Notes under the pieces: generated by a model
The model's input: the letters and a program-made list of their open reading frames with translations, nothing else
The model's database searches: none
What the model was told of the DNA's origin: nothing
NCBI GenBank assembly: GCA_015501075.1
Contig: JADNYJ010000027.1
Span: 186,001-250,000 of the forward strand
DNA length: 64,000 bases
DNA from: Gymnopilus junonius
Taxonomy: Eukaryota; Basidiomycota; Agaricomycetes; Agaricales; Galerinaceae
Direction: 5' to 3'
Position numbers and translations under genes: made by a program
Part shown: piece after piece, positions 22,120 through 33,945 of the stretch
How the letters are laid out: every line of letters starts with the position of its first letter
Numbering within the stretch: position 1 is the stretch's first letter

Positions 22120-22660
22120 ATGATCCTCCATCTACTCTTCCACCTCCCGCATTTTCCCTTCAGCTTTTAGTTTAGCCTAGTTGAGGCTGAGGGATATTGG
22201 ACCAGTCCACGAGCTCGATATATCAGGTGTTTAATTCAGAGGAGTTCAACTGAGCTGCTCTACTATTTTTTCCACTCTTGCCTTCCCTTCTTCTTTTCTG
22301 CTCTATCTCTCCCTTTTTTATTTTGTTTTCTTTGAATGTCACGCCTGTCTCATCTCTTTCCTATTTCCAAGGTGCAAGCAAGGCTATGATACTCCCTCAT
22401 ACCGATATCGTTGTTCTTCTTTTCCTTTTGTGCCACGATATCGGCCACAAAAAAAGTCGACCCATATCATCCATGTGAGAAGTGCTGGGACAAGTAGCGG
22501 AGCTGTTCTTGGGCAGGTGGTATATTCTTCTTCTTCTTCCTTCCTCTCTTCACCTTCAGCTGCTGGTCCTTCCTCCTCTTCCATGTCTTCTAGACCTCCA
22601 TCTTCCACCTCTTCTGACTGCAACTGCATTGAGCTCATTTTACAAGTTCCAATGACCTCT
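22120..22660 (+). pseudogene. Remnant of a second HUA1-like gene
   Basis: Patches match the HUA1-like gene in order. TTGAGGCTGAGGGATATTGG near 22180 corresponds to TCGAGGAGGTGGCGGGATAT near 18245. ATCGGCCACAAAAAAAGTCG with CATCCATGTGAGAAGTGCTG near 22438-22490 corresponds to the second exon start (GHNTGYKK, HPCKKCW). The frame is broken (TAG right after GACAAG) and most of the Pro-rich region is missing. With the APH-like pseudogene it forms a second copy of the APH-HUA1 block. Confidence 0.72.
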
Positions 22661-22731
22661 CCCTTCCAATCTCAGGGAGACTCCATCAATTTAAATCAAG
22701 CACGGGATCACTACCAGACGCGTGGTGATCA

Positions 22732-22739
22732 TGACGTCA
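22732..22739. promoter_or_regulatory. TGACGTCA palindrome, copy 2
   Basis: Perfect CRE followed by CGCGTCGAAA. It lies in a duplicate of the 20410-20470 segment. Confidence 0.4.
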
Positions 22740-22896
22740 CGCGTCGAAATGAGGCCTGAAAATAGGGCTTGCGCATTGGACGTGGAATTCAGAGCGCATT
22801 CTATCAGTCCTAAGTGACTGATAATGGCTATATACTCAAATTTCATTTGGTTGGATTTACAGATTTTCATGTCGTACTTTTCCTCTATCAAAAGTT

Positions 22897-23395
22897 TCAG
22901 CGGACCCCTGCATAGTTGTCCCACATTCCTTCTTCTTTTATGCTTGGTTTGGGCACACGGGGAGGCGGAGGAACGAAAGGTTCAGGTCTTGAAGGCAGCA
23001 TCAAAAAAATCCATTTCTTCCTGTGCACGTTCTTCTTCCTGTATTGAATGTTGCACTGCGATATGGAAGGCTTCCCTCTTCTCCTGGGCACTAATTGAGT
23101 CGGCATGAAGACCTGTTTTCAGATGACCCGGAAGACTTCCTTTCTGGATCCAGTTCTTTTTTCCCTGCTTCACATCACATATCTTGCATCGGACCTTCTT
23201 GCCATTGCCCGATGATTCCACAACTGAAGAGACACTTTGTCAGTAGCATGCAATATACAAGCAGAAGAAGACTTACACTCTGGAAGTGGGTTCTTCAACT
23301 TGCTCCCTCTGACCATCTCCTGCGACTTTCTATGAATGGTTCTCCTGAAGTTCAGTGCCGCCCATTGCGAAGTCATGAATCAGAGTCATAGCCTG
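22897..23395 (-). pseudogene. C2H2-like zinc-finger fragment, possibly transposon-derived
   Basis: A minus-strand reading has an exon near 23395-23280, an intron and then VRCKICDVK, KKNWIQKGSLPGHLKTGLH and EEERAQEEMDFFDAAF. C-x2-C and H-x5-H fit a C2H2/BED-like finger with the WIQ spacing that I associate with Agaricomycete transposon (Plavaka/KDZ type) N-termini. That attribution is from memory. After a seven-base T run (23003-23009 region) the sense continues one frame over as PEPFVPPPPRVPKPSIKEEG and WDNYAG, then stops at 22897. No transposase domain follows, so it looks like a truncated relic. Confidence 0.5.
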
Positions 23396-25505
23396 AGTCA
23401 CATGATGCTAAAATTACATTCGTCGGAATATTGGGCAGATGGCATTCTTTATTTCTGCCACAGTTCCTCTTTAATTTGAATGGTTGCAGAAAGATGATTA
23501 CGACAGGACCACTGATGAAGTAGATTTCTCACATATGAGGTTTTACGATGCCCTAGACATGAGAATAGGACAGGAAGGAGATAATAATATATGCAAAGAG
23601 GGATGAAGGCTTTGACCAGTATGGATTGTCCACTTGAAAATAGAGACCCATATGTGGCATTCATAGTTCAAAGTTTGCTGAATCTCGAGGAAAATAATTG
23701 TTAGGGCATTGAATATAAACAACTCTGTCAGTGTATTTGGGGTGGAAGCCTGGTAAGGAACCTCAATTTAATTAAGTGACAGTTGGCTTAAATAAAGAGG
23801 TATATAGGACATGGGATTGCAATGCCAGGCTTCGACACCTTTGAAGAGAAGATGGTGAGCAAGAAGTGCCTTAGAGACAGTCGAAGCAAGCATTTGGGTA
23901 AATGTCGTGTTCAAGACATACATCGTCCGAGTTCCTGGTGTTGTGGGATCATCCACCGAGTGCACTGGTGACGTCACGCGCCGAGGTTAAACTTTCGAGT
24001 CGAGACAGGGGCTTCCAATCCGAGTGTGCTAGGTAAACGGAAAGCGTGTCATGGTCACTCATACTTCCCCAGCTCACTTCAACTTGAAGTTGTCCCTTCA
24101 TCCACATTGCAGTTGACAGGACTACATAAAGGCTGTACTGGCTCTCTCCATTGGAATGCTAACGGAGGGTGGAAACCTACATAAAAAGCAGACAATTTTT
24201 TCAAGTCTCTTGGCCAGGCCACGGATTTAGAACGGTCAGAAGTCAAAGCCTGAGGCAGAGAGAGTGGCGAGCTCTTTCGAGAGATAGATTTCTGCTATTC
24301 GAAAAACTTGGAACATAACAAAACTTGTCCTGGGCATCTTGCCGCGGAACAGATCCGCCTCTGTAAACACTTATTCACGGCGTTTACGGACTAAATAATC
24401 AACCTGGCGCCTTTTCTATATACCTTCAGGCAACCTTTTATTCTATTCTATTTTTTTCGCTTTATTCTATAGTCAATTACGCGGAATGAGAAGGTATTCT
24501 TTCTACTTTTCCGATTCTATGCTGCCAAATGACCGTCCTGCTCGGAAGGAGAAGCTTCATAGGTATTCCATCCTCCCATGACAGTCATTTTTATTCAAGA
24601 CCAACTATGTACTTGAACTTTAAAGAAGATATTGAATAAATAATAACACCGTACTGGCATGTGTTGTGAGTGATCGGCTTTTCGGAATTTCTGTCAAATT
24701 TCTTTCCTACATACTTACTTCATGGACGGAGAAATTTGTCATTAATTTGTTTCGGGCATCCGTCCGGCTTTCAATTCCGATTTCACTACTTGACCTTCGA
24801 ATTCTCTTCTCATGTAATAAAGTCAAGGGCTCGTGTCTATTACTCGAGTGGGCGTTGGAAGTTGTGGGGTGTGCCTTTACCCAGAATGGGTGCAATAGCC
24901 GCCGACATCAAGGCGAGGCCCTTCTCTTATGTCATCTCTTTTTATTACTCTCTCTGACATGTGGGACGACTCTCTGAGATGCACACGTCCTGAAATTTTC
25001 ATATTTGAGGAGACCCAGTAAGTCGAATATCATGTTCCGGACAGAAAGGGCGGAAGAAGAAAGACGGGAGGGCTACTTGAGAACGCGAAATCCCTTGCAT
25101 CCATTTTCGTAATATAACATACACGTACATACAAGCAAGTAAAAAGGAAGAACTCCAGAGCTCTGCCCTGGTGGTAATACAAAATCTACACTTTTCTAAT
25201 CATTTGTACAAGAGAAGACCCAAAAAAGAAAAGAACGAAGAACGTGAAAAGCTCGTGTCTGAGGAGCATGATATGTAGCAGAAGGGGAAATAATACATCT
25301 ATGTAGTAATGTGGTGCCATTCCGTCAAGGAAGCTTGTCATGTCGAACAATAAGGTTACAGAGTGTTGTCGTTTCTATACAAGTTTGAGCGTTGACCGTC
25401 TATTTGGGGTAATAACGTGGATGTGTGGTGGGGCTCGTCGATGAAAGCGTGAAGATGATGCCTGTCAAAGGACGCAGAGACGGAATGGGCGCGCGGGTTG
25501 TTCCT
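23396..25505. other. Gene-poor interval
   Basis: About 2.1 kb without a supportable gene. ORFs of 70-100 codons here have no recognisable motif and overlap on both strands. One TGACGTCA copy lies at 23969. Confidence 0.5.
23969..23976. promoter_or_regulatory. TGACGTCA palindrome, copy 3
   Basis: Perfect CRE followed by CGCGCCGAGG. The flanks differ from the other two beyond about 16 bp. Confidence 0.35.
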
Positions 25506-26163
25506 TCAGGGCTTCCAATCCTTGTTCATGAAATGCCATGACACTTTGAGTACGCTGGTACTGAGGGATCCGAGTTTCTCGAATAATGCGGGCGACATGT
25601 CTAGAATAATATGAAAGTGTGAGTGACGAGTAATTGTGCGGAAATGAAAGGAATGTACGGACCGATGTCATTGTCGCCGCAAGATTGACAGCTATCTTTG
25701 GTCAAGCCGATGGCGGTCTTACCATTTGCAGTATTGGTTATTTGGACGTACTGAGAACCAAGTAAGAAAATTTTCATTCAGCACAGCAACAGACATATAA
25801 CTAACCTGGTTACAATTGCCACCTCCATTTCGGTCATAAAGGCCCTTGCCGATAGCGAGAATAAGGTCGGAGGACGTGTTCCAGTCACCACAGTTTCCGA
25901 GTCCTGGAACAAATTTAGTCAGAGATAGTGGCAAAGGGAATTGGACGACAAGAACACACCAGGATAGTACCATGTACCCTTACAAATTATTGCTATGTGA
26001 GCCTATTTTGAAAGGGCAAGGGAAAAAAAAGACATACCCGTCCCACTCGTGTAAGACGCGCCTCGATGTTGACGAGTTCACGGTTCACGACGGGTACTGG
26101 TGATGCAAGAGCGAGGAGGACGGAGGTGAAGAATGCGAAGGCTAAGAGAGTAAGACGCGACAT
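25506..26163 (-). CDS. Secreted expansin-like DPBB protein
   Basis: Five exons (26163-26038, 25978-25960, 25903-25806, 25750-25663, 25600-25506) give 141 aa with all frames matching. The signal peptide is MSRLTLLAFAFFTSVLLALA. The mature part has GTWYYPGLGNCG, DLILAIGKGLYD, NCNQYVQITNT, KTAIGLTKDSCQSCG and DMSPALFEKLGSLS, ending SWHFMNKDW. This is a double-psi beta-barrel (RlpA/expansin-like, the fold of small riboflavin-aldehyde-forming-enzyme-like and barwin-like fungal proteins). The DMSpalF segment carries the family's conserved Asp. No cellulose-binding domain is present. Exon 2 is only 19 nt. The gene is intact, with no frame disturbance. Confidence 0.88.
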
Positions 26164-28080
26164 GGCAGATATTGATATTTATTGAAGAATAAATGATCAA
26201 GGATGACAAGGGGTGTTTAAGCAGTCGACAGGCCGACCAAAAGCCAAGAACCCAGTAGCCTTTTATACCTGGAGAGAAGCGCTTACGCAACGCATCGTGC
26301 ACCGAGGCGTGCTAAGCATCCACAAATGGGCGGCCGCACTTCATACTCGAGCAAAAAATAGGGCAGCGTCTGTAGATCCTATTGGTTAGGTTGTCATTAA
26401 TACCGAGAAAGGTTCCACAGAGCAGGGGTCGGCAGCACAAAGTAAAATTTCAAGCCTCGAGTCCGGAGCAATAAACACATCACAATATTCCACCATGGTT
26501 GACGAAAGTCTTTGGTGCAGGGCGACACAAATAAACACTTTTTTTTTTCGAATTTTGGCCCCCCCCCAAAAAGCCAGAATGATGACCGATTATCTCACCC
26601 TCCAAGAGAATCTAATCGTGGCCACTGCCAATCAGTTAATGATGATCGAAATGGAAAGTGGAACTCACGGTGGACCGTGGCAGCCTCCCCTTCCACACGA
26701 TGCAGCACAGCACAGCAAAAGATTTTTTGATCCCCAAATAATCTAGAATGACCAGACAGCGACGCTGATTCTCCGACGCCGTCGCTGATTTCTGTCGAAC
26801 TAATCCTGTGATTCCTGATGGCCACTGATTTCAAGAATTTTGCTGGTTACCGAAAATCCATCACCCAAACCGAAGAACTAGAAGTTTAGAGAGCCTTTCT
26901 GTCAAATTCTGACCCGTGGTCATGACCGTCATCCTCTCTTCGCATGACTCGAAAATGGCACCCATTGCCTCGACGTGTCCATGAGGTAGGCACAGTTATT
27001 AGTGAGAAATTTGACAGCAATCAGTAGCTTGGTCTGTGGTGGCTTTCCCTGAAGTGATTTCGTGGGCGAAAGTGATGTTTCCCCGTATTTGGTTCGTGGC
27101 TGTTCGTGGAAAACGTGTTTGCAAACTTTACGCAGGCCTTCATCTGTCGTTCTCATCAAACACGCTCTCTCCTGCTTGCCAAGCTTGGAACTGAAAAAAA
27201 TTAAATAATCTTTCGGAACGAATGCGGGTCACCTGTTGTTTCAACCTTTGCTCCTGGAACGTGTATCCGTGCGGATTCTAGCTGCTGGAATCGTAGGCCA
27301 ATCTTCGAGAATTCCTAGCTCACAATTGACATAATTCTGGAGTATACAACCTAGGATTCTGGCGTGCGCTTCATGTATATTCGGTGTCCTGGCCATCTAA
27401 TGGAGAAACCTCTTCCAAGTGGCCCAGAATCTTGAACAAAACCTATCAGGAAAAGTCTGGAAACACAATCCTAGCTGTTGTACACGGTAGACCTGCACCT
27501 GGCCGCTCAAGGAAAGTACTTATAGTATGACTCGCCTTGTTTACCAAATTCAAAGCCTCGGTCGCCACTCGCGAAATGAGCGGCTGCATTAGGTTTTCCA
27601 ACTTGAAGCCATGCGATTCTAGGTAAATTAGAAATCAATCCCGCAAGCTCAGGTGTCAATCAACGCTCTAATGACAAACCGGTCTTTTAAAGAGGCTATT
27701 CGAGGAAGCTTTTCAGCGTTACTTACTTTCACTCCGCCTCTCCCTCCTACCTCATTCCCAAGTGTCGGGATTATAACACAAGACCTTGTGATGGTTACGC
27801 CTGTTTCCTGATTGGACTGCTTGATCTTAGCTATAGCAACGCTGGCAACTCTCGTGCTTTTGCTGCATGAATAAAATTCAATATTAATAATAATTTGAAT
27901 AGAAACATGTCAGGTACATGACGTCATACTATTATATCACGTGTAGGCCGCTAAGATATCAGTCAAGCTCAGTGACCAGTCAAGGTTGTATCGTGCATCC
28001 ATCTCTCTGGTATAATTGGCTTGTGCCAGCTTTATAGTTCGAATACGCAACGAATCGCGTAGAGAAATTCTTGGCACGGA
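26164..28080. other. Gene-poor interval upstream of BZZ1
   Basis: No gene seen in 1.9 kb. A perfect TGACGTCA lies at 27919-27926, 155 bp before the BZZ1 start codon. A C9 run occurs at 26561-26569. Confidence 0.5.
27919..27926. promoter_or_regulatory. TGACGTCA palindrome upstream of BZZ1
   Basis: Perfect CRE/ATF-type palindrome about 155 bp before the BZZ1 ATG, a plausible promoter position. It lacks the CGCGTCGA extension seen in the three copies at 20.4-24.0 kb. Confidence 0.4.
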
Positions 28081-31000
28081 ATGTCCGAAAGTGGCCTGTA
28101 CTACGGCCAAGCGCTTCCAGTGACTATCCTCCTGTTTTCGCTTGGTTGGAAATCCCCTAATCCATGATTCTAGGATCAGGTTGAGAGAATCGCAGAGCTC
28201 TTTGACTCGCAACTTGAAGTAATAAATGATGTGAGCTGAAACTTTTTTCTCGGTGACCACGAACATAGCTAACTGCTTTGTAGGTACGAGAGCTGTACAC
28301 CGCACGTGTAGCTCTAGACCGCGAATATGCCTCGAAGTTGCAGCTGCTGACGCGGAAGGCCTCTGAAAAGAAATCTAAGGCGTGCTCCTCGTTTGTATTT
28401 GGAAAGGAGCCGACAAAGCCTTGGGACGCAGATGCCCTGAGACAGAGGCATGTGTCTAAGCCGTTTCTGCTATATTATTTCCTCATTTCGATCTCAGCAC
28501 TTTGAATCAGGCGTACGACGAGATAATTCAGTCTATGGCCGACACAGCACAGGATCATTATGGTTTTGCAGATGCACTGACCTCACAGATGATTGAAATT
28601 CTAAAAATTTTGGGGAAGAGGAACGAAGAGACCAAGAAAAGGGTATATTCCTTCCCTTTCTTGACCTGACCATCCTATTTTAACCCATGGTGTAGGAAAT
28701 GTTATTTTTCCAGAAATTGCTTTCAGACCGCGATCGTGCCTACAACGATCGCCTCAAGGTCAGTGGTTCCTGACTTCGAAATACCGCCACAAACCCTAGT
28801 GAAATTCTTGCAGAACAAACAAAAGGTGTGCATCTCAGAGGAACATATATGTCACAACGAGCCTGACAGTACCGTTCTTAGTATGATGAAGAATGTTCCG
28901 AAGTCGAATCGTTTCGGCAGAAGCAGGCAGGGTGACCCCACACTTACATTTGATACCGGCTACCTTACGCGATCTACCACATACAGGGACGAGCAGCTGA
29001 TGACAAGCACGCCGATCGGGCAGCACGACAAGCGGAACAACAACGGCACGATATGCTGAACTCCAAAAAGTGGGCATTGCTTCCTTTATTCCTTAGGCCA
29101 CTTTGACTGAAACACATTAGTTCCTATTTGATAACTATAGCCATCGCCAATCGTGCTAAGGCAATGTTCTATGCAGAAGATATACCGCAGCTAGAGAATG
29201 TGAGCCCTGCTAAAATGTTTCTATACTTTTCAGGTCAATTCTGATCACTGTCTTAGGAGCTCCGTGAGTGCAGGTAAAGGAACGGAATGCTCTCGACTAA
29301 CATGAACCATCAGAGGCACTACAGCGGCGCCTCATGCTTCGCTTTGTTAAGATCCTTGGCCATGGGCAACGCTTGCACTTGAAGCATCTGGATTCCCTCA
29401 AATCCCGAGTTGCCAATGTCGAAACGAAACTCGAACAGGTCGATGTCGTTAAAGATCAGGACCTCTTCATTAATTATAATGTACGCAATTTCGTCGCTCC
29501 CGATGATTGGACGTTCGAACCCTCCGCAATACATTATGATACGGTGGGTGGCACAAATAACAATGATTTATGCCATTGAAAATATCACCTTCTGTAGGAC
29601 GCCATGAGCGTTGAGCCGGCACCTAAGATTGTCATACAGAACAAGCTGAGACGGTCGCGAGAGAAAATAAATGAACTCAACCCTTTAGTTAAGTCCAAAC
29701 GTACGTTGGCAGTAGAATTTTATGTCCGATCTCCTCCCCGAATAGTTACTGATTATCGATGCTGATCTAGGTGCTGAGCTTAATGAACTGTCAGCACAAA
29801 TTTCGTCCTACTCTGCCGACAGTTCAGTTGGGGCCATTGATGACTTGACTGATGTAAACGTACTTGATTGACTGTGTATTAATTACTTACCTTGCTACCT
29901 AGAAACATCTGGAAGCTACCCATCAGCTCGCACTTTACAGCGTATCCGAACGTATCTTGACGACCGAAATCGAGACTATTGTAAACGTAGTTGGGGGTAT
30001 GTTACGAAAATACCTTGACCATATTCTCCTGACGATAAGTTGTAGATGATGAGGGATCGTCAAAACCACACTCGTTTAAAAGTTCTTCATTTTCCATCCC
30101 AACTCAATGTGGCTACTGCAATGTAATCGCCAGGTTATATCGTCTGCATTTATCTTTTTGACGCCAACTTTTTAGTCTTCGATTTGGGGGTTGAGCAAGC
30201 AAGGCAAGACCTGTCGTGCCTGTGGCTTGTCTGTTCACGCCAAATGCGAACTGAAGGTGATGAATCGTTTTGAAGTTTGACTTAACGTCTGTCAACCGAT
30301 AATTCTGCCATTGGCTAGGTTCCCGCGAACTGCGAAGGAGCAGAAGAACGTCAGTCGACCATGCTATTCAAGAGGAATACGAACGTATCAAGAAGAAGTG
30401 TCCCAGGTGAAAACCTTAGTCTAGTCTGATAAACTTCACCTAACATCCAAGTATAGAACCCACTCCCGCAATACCACCCTCGGCTTCTTCCTTCGTCCAA
30501 TCGAGATCGTCCAACGATGTTTCTGAAGAGATCGTCGAGGCTCGAGCGCTATACGATTTCAAAGCCACGTCCGAGTTTGAATTAGCTGTGCGCGGTAGGT
30601 ATCTATCTCGCTCGGACTTCGAACAATTATTGATATGTTCAGAGGGGGAAACGGTCCGGGTCATTGAACCTGATGACGGCTCTGGCTGGATAAAGGTAGT
30701 CGGCGAAAATGAGGACAGCGGCCTTGTACCTGCGTCGTATCTGGAGATGGTTGCCGATGTATCAGAGGGACGAGAAACGGGTGACGGCGGTGGTGACAAA
30801 CATGGTACGCATCAGGACAGCTAAAGACGGAAAAGAATGCGCAACTCACCTATGCAGTTCGAGCTATATACCCCTACACCGCTCAAGGCGCCGAAGAACT
30901 CAGCCTTCAACCAGGCGACATTCTAACCTTGACTTCTGGACCAGAAAGTGGCGAGAACTATGGAAATGGTTGGTGGGAAGGTAGGCGGTGAGCTTGTTTG

Positions 31001-31152
31001 ACCCAAGACGATTGTTGACCAGTCACGCCTAGGCTTCAACAATCAAGGGAGGAAAGGCATCTTCCCTAGCAGCTATGTGAGTTCAACTTGGGCGGTTAAC
31101 ACCTTTGCTCACTGACGAGTCACCCAATCCTCTGCAGGTCGAGTCGTTATGA
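28081..31152 (+). CDS. BZZ1: Bzz1-like F-BAR, C1 and double-SH3 protein
   Basis: Twenty-two exons add to 643 codons in one frame. N-terminal F-BAR domain: IAELFDSQLEVINDVRELYT, ALDREYASKLQLLTRK, NQAYDEIIQSMADTAQDHYG, LLSDRDRAYNDRLKNKQKYD, QLENELQALQRRLMLRFVKI, KDQDLFINYNVRNF. A C1 domain follows at about residues 410-455 (HSFKSSSFSIPTQCGYC, GKTCRACGLSVHAKC). The first SH3 is at about 508-565 (ARALYDFKATSEFEL, GLVPASYLEM) and the second at 590-643 (VRAIYPYTAQGAEELSL, GIFPSSYVESL, stop). This is the layout of fungal Bzz1/syndapin-like proteins that bind membranes and activate Las17/WASP-Arp2/3 at endocytic patches. Very small exons occur at 28814-28825 (12 nt) and 29257-29263 (7 nt). Two introns appear to begin GC (28448 and 28927). 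The neighbouring 5' region is empty. Confidence 0.92.
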
Positions 31153-32895
31153 ACAGTTTCCTTCTTATCGTAATGGGATGTTCATAGCCATGGTGACATG
31201 ATAGATTTGTAAGGGACTTGACTTTACAGAGTATACAGGGACATCAGTGTATCCTTGTTGAGGAGGTCACGTCAACGTATACAATCATTGATTTTCCATA
31301 CCGATAGCGCAATTTAAGAGCCAGACTAGAGGTAGGTTAGTCATGGGACGTAATGAAATAATGACAGGGGTATAGCCTTCTTGTGGGACTGTACCTATCG
31401 GAGTAAAAATTGTTAGAAATATTTTCAATCAAGGTGGCTCACCAGTTTTTCAGCCACTTAGAAGAGGACTCCCCCACCTTGAATATACCTCGGGTAATAA
31501 CGTCCAAAGTTCAAAATATCATGTGGGGCCCGAGCAGATCGCCTGAATCTTGCTATGGCTAAACTTCGCAAGTCGCTGTATCCCCACTGGCCCAGCCATC
31601 GTAAGTTGCCGACAAGCTGGGCGAGCAGATGACAGCCCAGGCCAACAATTCTGCAGCTCAGTTGGCGACGTAACATTCCAACCAAGGTAGCATGCAAAGG
31701 ACCATACGCGCAGGGAAATCATAATTTCAACTGTTTCCATCACCTGTGGAAGCTGAAAATGAATCTGCCTTTGAAATTACAAGGTGAAAGGGGGCTCCGA
31801 AGTTCGCTTGCTGCCCGATTCATCTTTTCCATTGATGGAAATATTTCGATTGCAGCTGCAGGGTTTTTCCCTGCGTCATTGGGCGAAAAACACAATGACC
31901 AAGAGACTGCGGAGCATGTAATCGTTAAACGCCCTCGCTCAATCTTGTGGCACTGGCGAACGCATGCACGCTGACAACCCTCTTGACATGCGAAACTGGC
32001 CAATCCTGGAGGCAAGTGCGAGAACGGAGATTTCCTCCAAAAGATTTTTGGTCATCCGTTTCCATATGGCCCCAGGTCCACTATCTTGTCCAATCCAGTA
32101 AGGTTCCAGATTCAGCTATTTGGCAAGTGCAAGATTATCGGTGTACCTTCAGAATTACTTCCAGATGAGCCAAGAAGCCGGCGGAAAGATCGACATGAAC
32201 GACAGCACACAAATACAAGAAGCTCAATTCATTTCTTACAGGAACAATTCGGAGCCACGGAGGAGAGCTATATTGATGGATGGGATTCTCTGTAGTGTGG
32301 TTAAAATTGTCGCCTTTCAGTGATGAAAACCATGGAAAGCAGAACGGCTTGCACATGTGCGAAATGGGGTTCATTCAGGCGTATCATCACACGGACCATG
32401 TGTGTTTCGTAGGTGACTGCCATAAATTCGTCCAAGGTTTTGGCTTAGCATAATGGGCCAAGTGTATGAAAAATTTCATCGCCGTTTCTTCTTCCTAGTA
32501 CAATGACGCCTCTTTGTTGTACTGACCTGCTCGAAATTTTTTCTTCGCTACCGCGCCAGCAAATCCGAGAATTTTCCTAGAAAGGGATGGATATACGAAT
32601 GGGGTACGTGAAGCAGTTCTGCTTTGTTATCTTTGGAACACTGAAAAAAATTGCCCATAGACTCAGACCCCTGGGGGTATAAAAAGATTAGAGTGCAACA
32701 GCCAAAACCATGCTAGCCTGCCTAGGATCACAGACCTCATCGTTCAGAACCTTCCCTGCGGAGATACTGTCGACTTCCGAGTCTCTAGAATGCGGCGTGG
32801 CCCGTTTCCAGTGTCGTCAGAGCAGTCTCTTCTCGAGTACTGGCAAACCTTCTCATAAATTATGAGCCGAGAGGTTAGGTCCAAGTACTCCTGCG
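31153..32895. other. Gene-poor interval
   Basis: No supportable gene. Several 70-90-codon ORFs overlap on opposite strands at 31458-32374, none with a recognisable motif. Confidence 0.45.
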
Positions 32896-33665
32896 ATGGA
32901 TGACTGCGATGACGCCTCTAGGAGACGTGCAATCGCGCTCCGTCATTCATCAGCTATCCCGTCTCTGTCCAGCAGATTATCGCCTCAACACAGAGGTACG
33001 GTGTCATCACATTCAAGTTCCCAGATCAGTCGAGGTAGTCCATGTCTGCCTTTTCCTAAGGGCTTGCTCTCGAAGGATCACTAGCCAGTCATGGTCTCTC
33101 TCGCTCAGGTCTGAAACACATCGTTCTGGAGAAGTACTTGGGAACGGTCCTAGGGAATGCCTTCTTGCACGCGCACAGAAGACTAGTTGCCTGAGATACC
33201 TTGCGTACCATGCCTTTATTGGACTTATGATGATCATTGCAGGTGTTGTGTCCTGGACCATCGTCCAGGTATAGGAACCGGTGGGTCCTTGTGTCCCATA
33301 ATGTGGCGTTTGAATTGATTCCCGCAGGTTGGTGCTGTCCTCGGTGGCACAAATGGAAGCTCGAACCTTGCGGACTCAGCTTGCCGCCCAAGACTAGGAA
33401 TTGTGGAGGCTGAAATTTCACAAAATTATACAGAGGCAATAGCTCACCATAGCGTCCAAAGAACAGTGTCTCCTCAAAAGGTACTTTAACCACCTCATTC
33501 CCTGTTCTTTCAACTCTAACAACGAGCGTTTGTTGATTTGGTTGAATGCTATTTTGCAGGTTTGGTAGATGCGCCTGAGGGCAACATAGAAAGCTTGGAG
33601 AGGAGGAAAGAGTTGAACCGCTTTACAACCTTTCCAGCATACTTATGCGGGCGATGGGAGTAAGC
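32896..33665 (+). other. Possible small multi-exon gene, model unresolved
   Basis: The plus strand has coding-like features. An ATG lies at 32896 and a hydrophobic stretch (FIGLMMIIAGVVSWTIVQ) ends at a plausible donor (33269, GTATAG). An acceptor follows at CCCGCAG (33327) and another at TTTTGCAG (about 33560). The last patch reads VDAPEGNIESLERRKELNRF to a TAA at about 33660. Between these the frame can be joined in more than one way, so I give no product. It could be a small membrane protein or chance. Confidence 0.25.
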
Positions 33666-33945
33666 CTGTAGCCAGAACAACTACATAACATTTTTTTAAA
33701 CATCAGCTTCAGGTGAAGTAAAGTTAGAGTTTACGGCCTCAGTCACGTGGGTACATGGAGGAGATGGTCGCTGTGACATTGACATTGAAATGTCAATGAG
33801 CAACCTAAAAGAGATGCTATGTCATTATATTCTTCGCGTTATACAGACGAGAAAGAAAGTATTCAATACGACTTCTATACAACATTACATACACATATCA
33901 CAAGTCCGAAAGGAAAAGACCAGATAACGATAAGGAAGTTATAAA

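Noticed and set aside
27937..28305. 122-codon minus-strand ORF overlapping the BZZ1 start
   Set aside because: It lies antisense to the first three BZZ1 exons, which encode clear F-BAR sequence; no motif of its own.
28926..28987. Apparent frameshift in BZZ1
   Set aside because: A GT donor at 28931 breaks the frame, but a GC donor at 28927 restores RQKQGRAADDKHADRAARQ exactly, so a GC-AG intron is the better explanation.
31458..32374. Cluster of 70-90-codon ORFs on both strands
   Set aside because: Overlapping, motif-free and without convincing splice structure.
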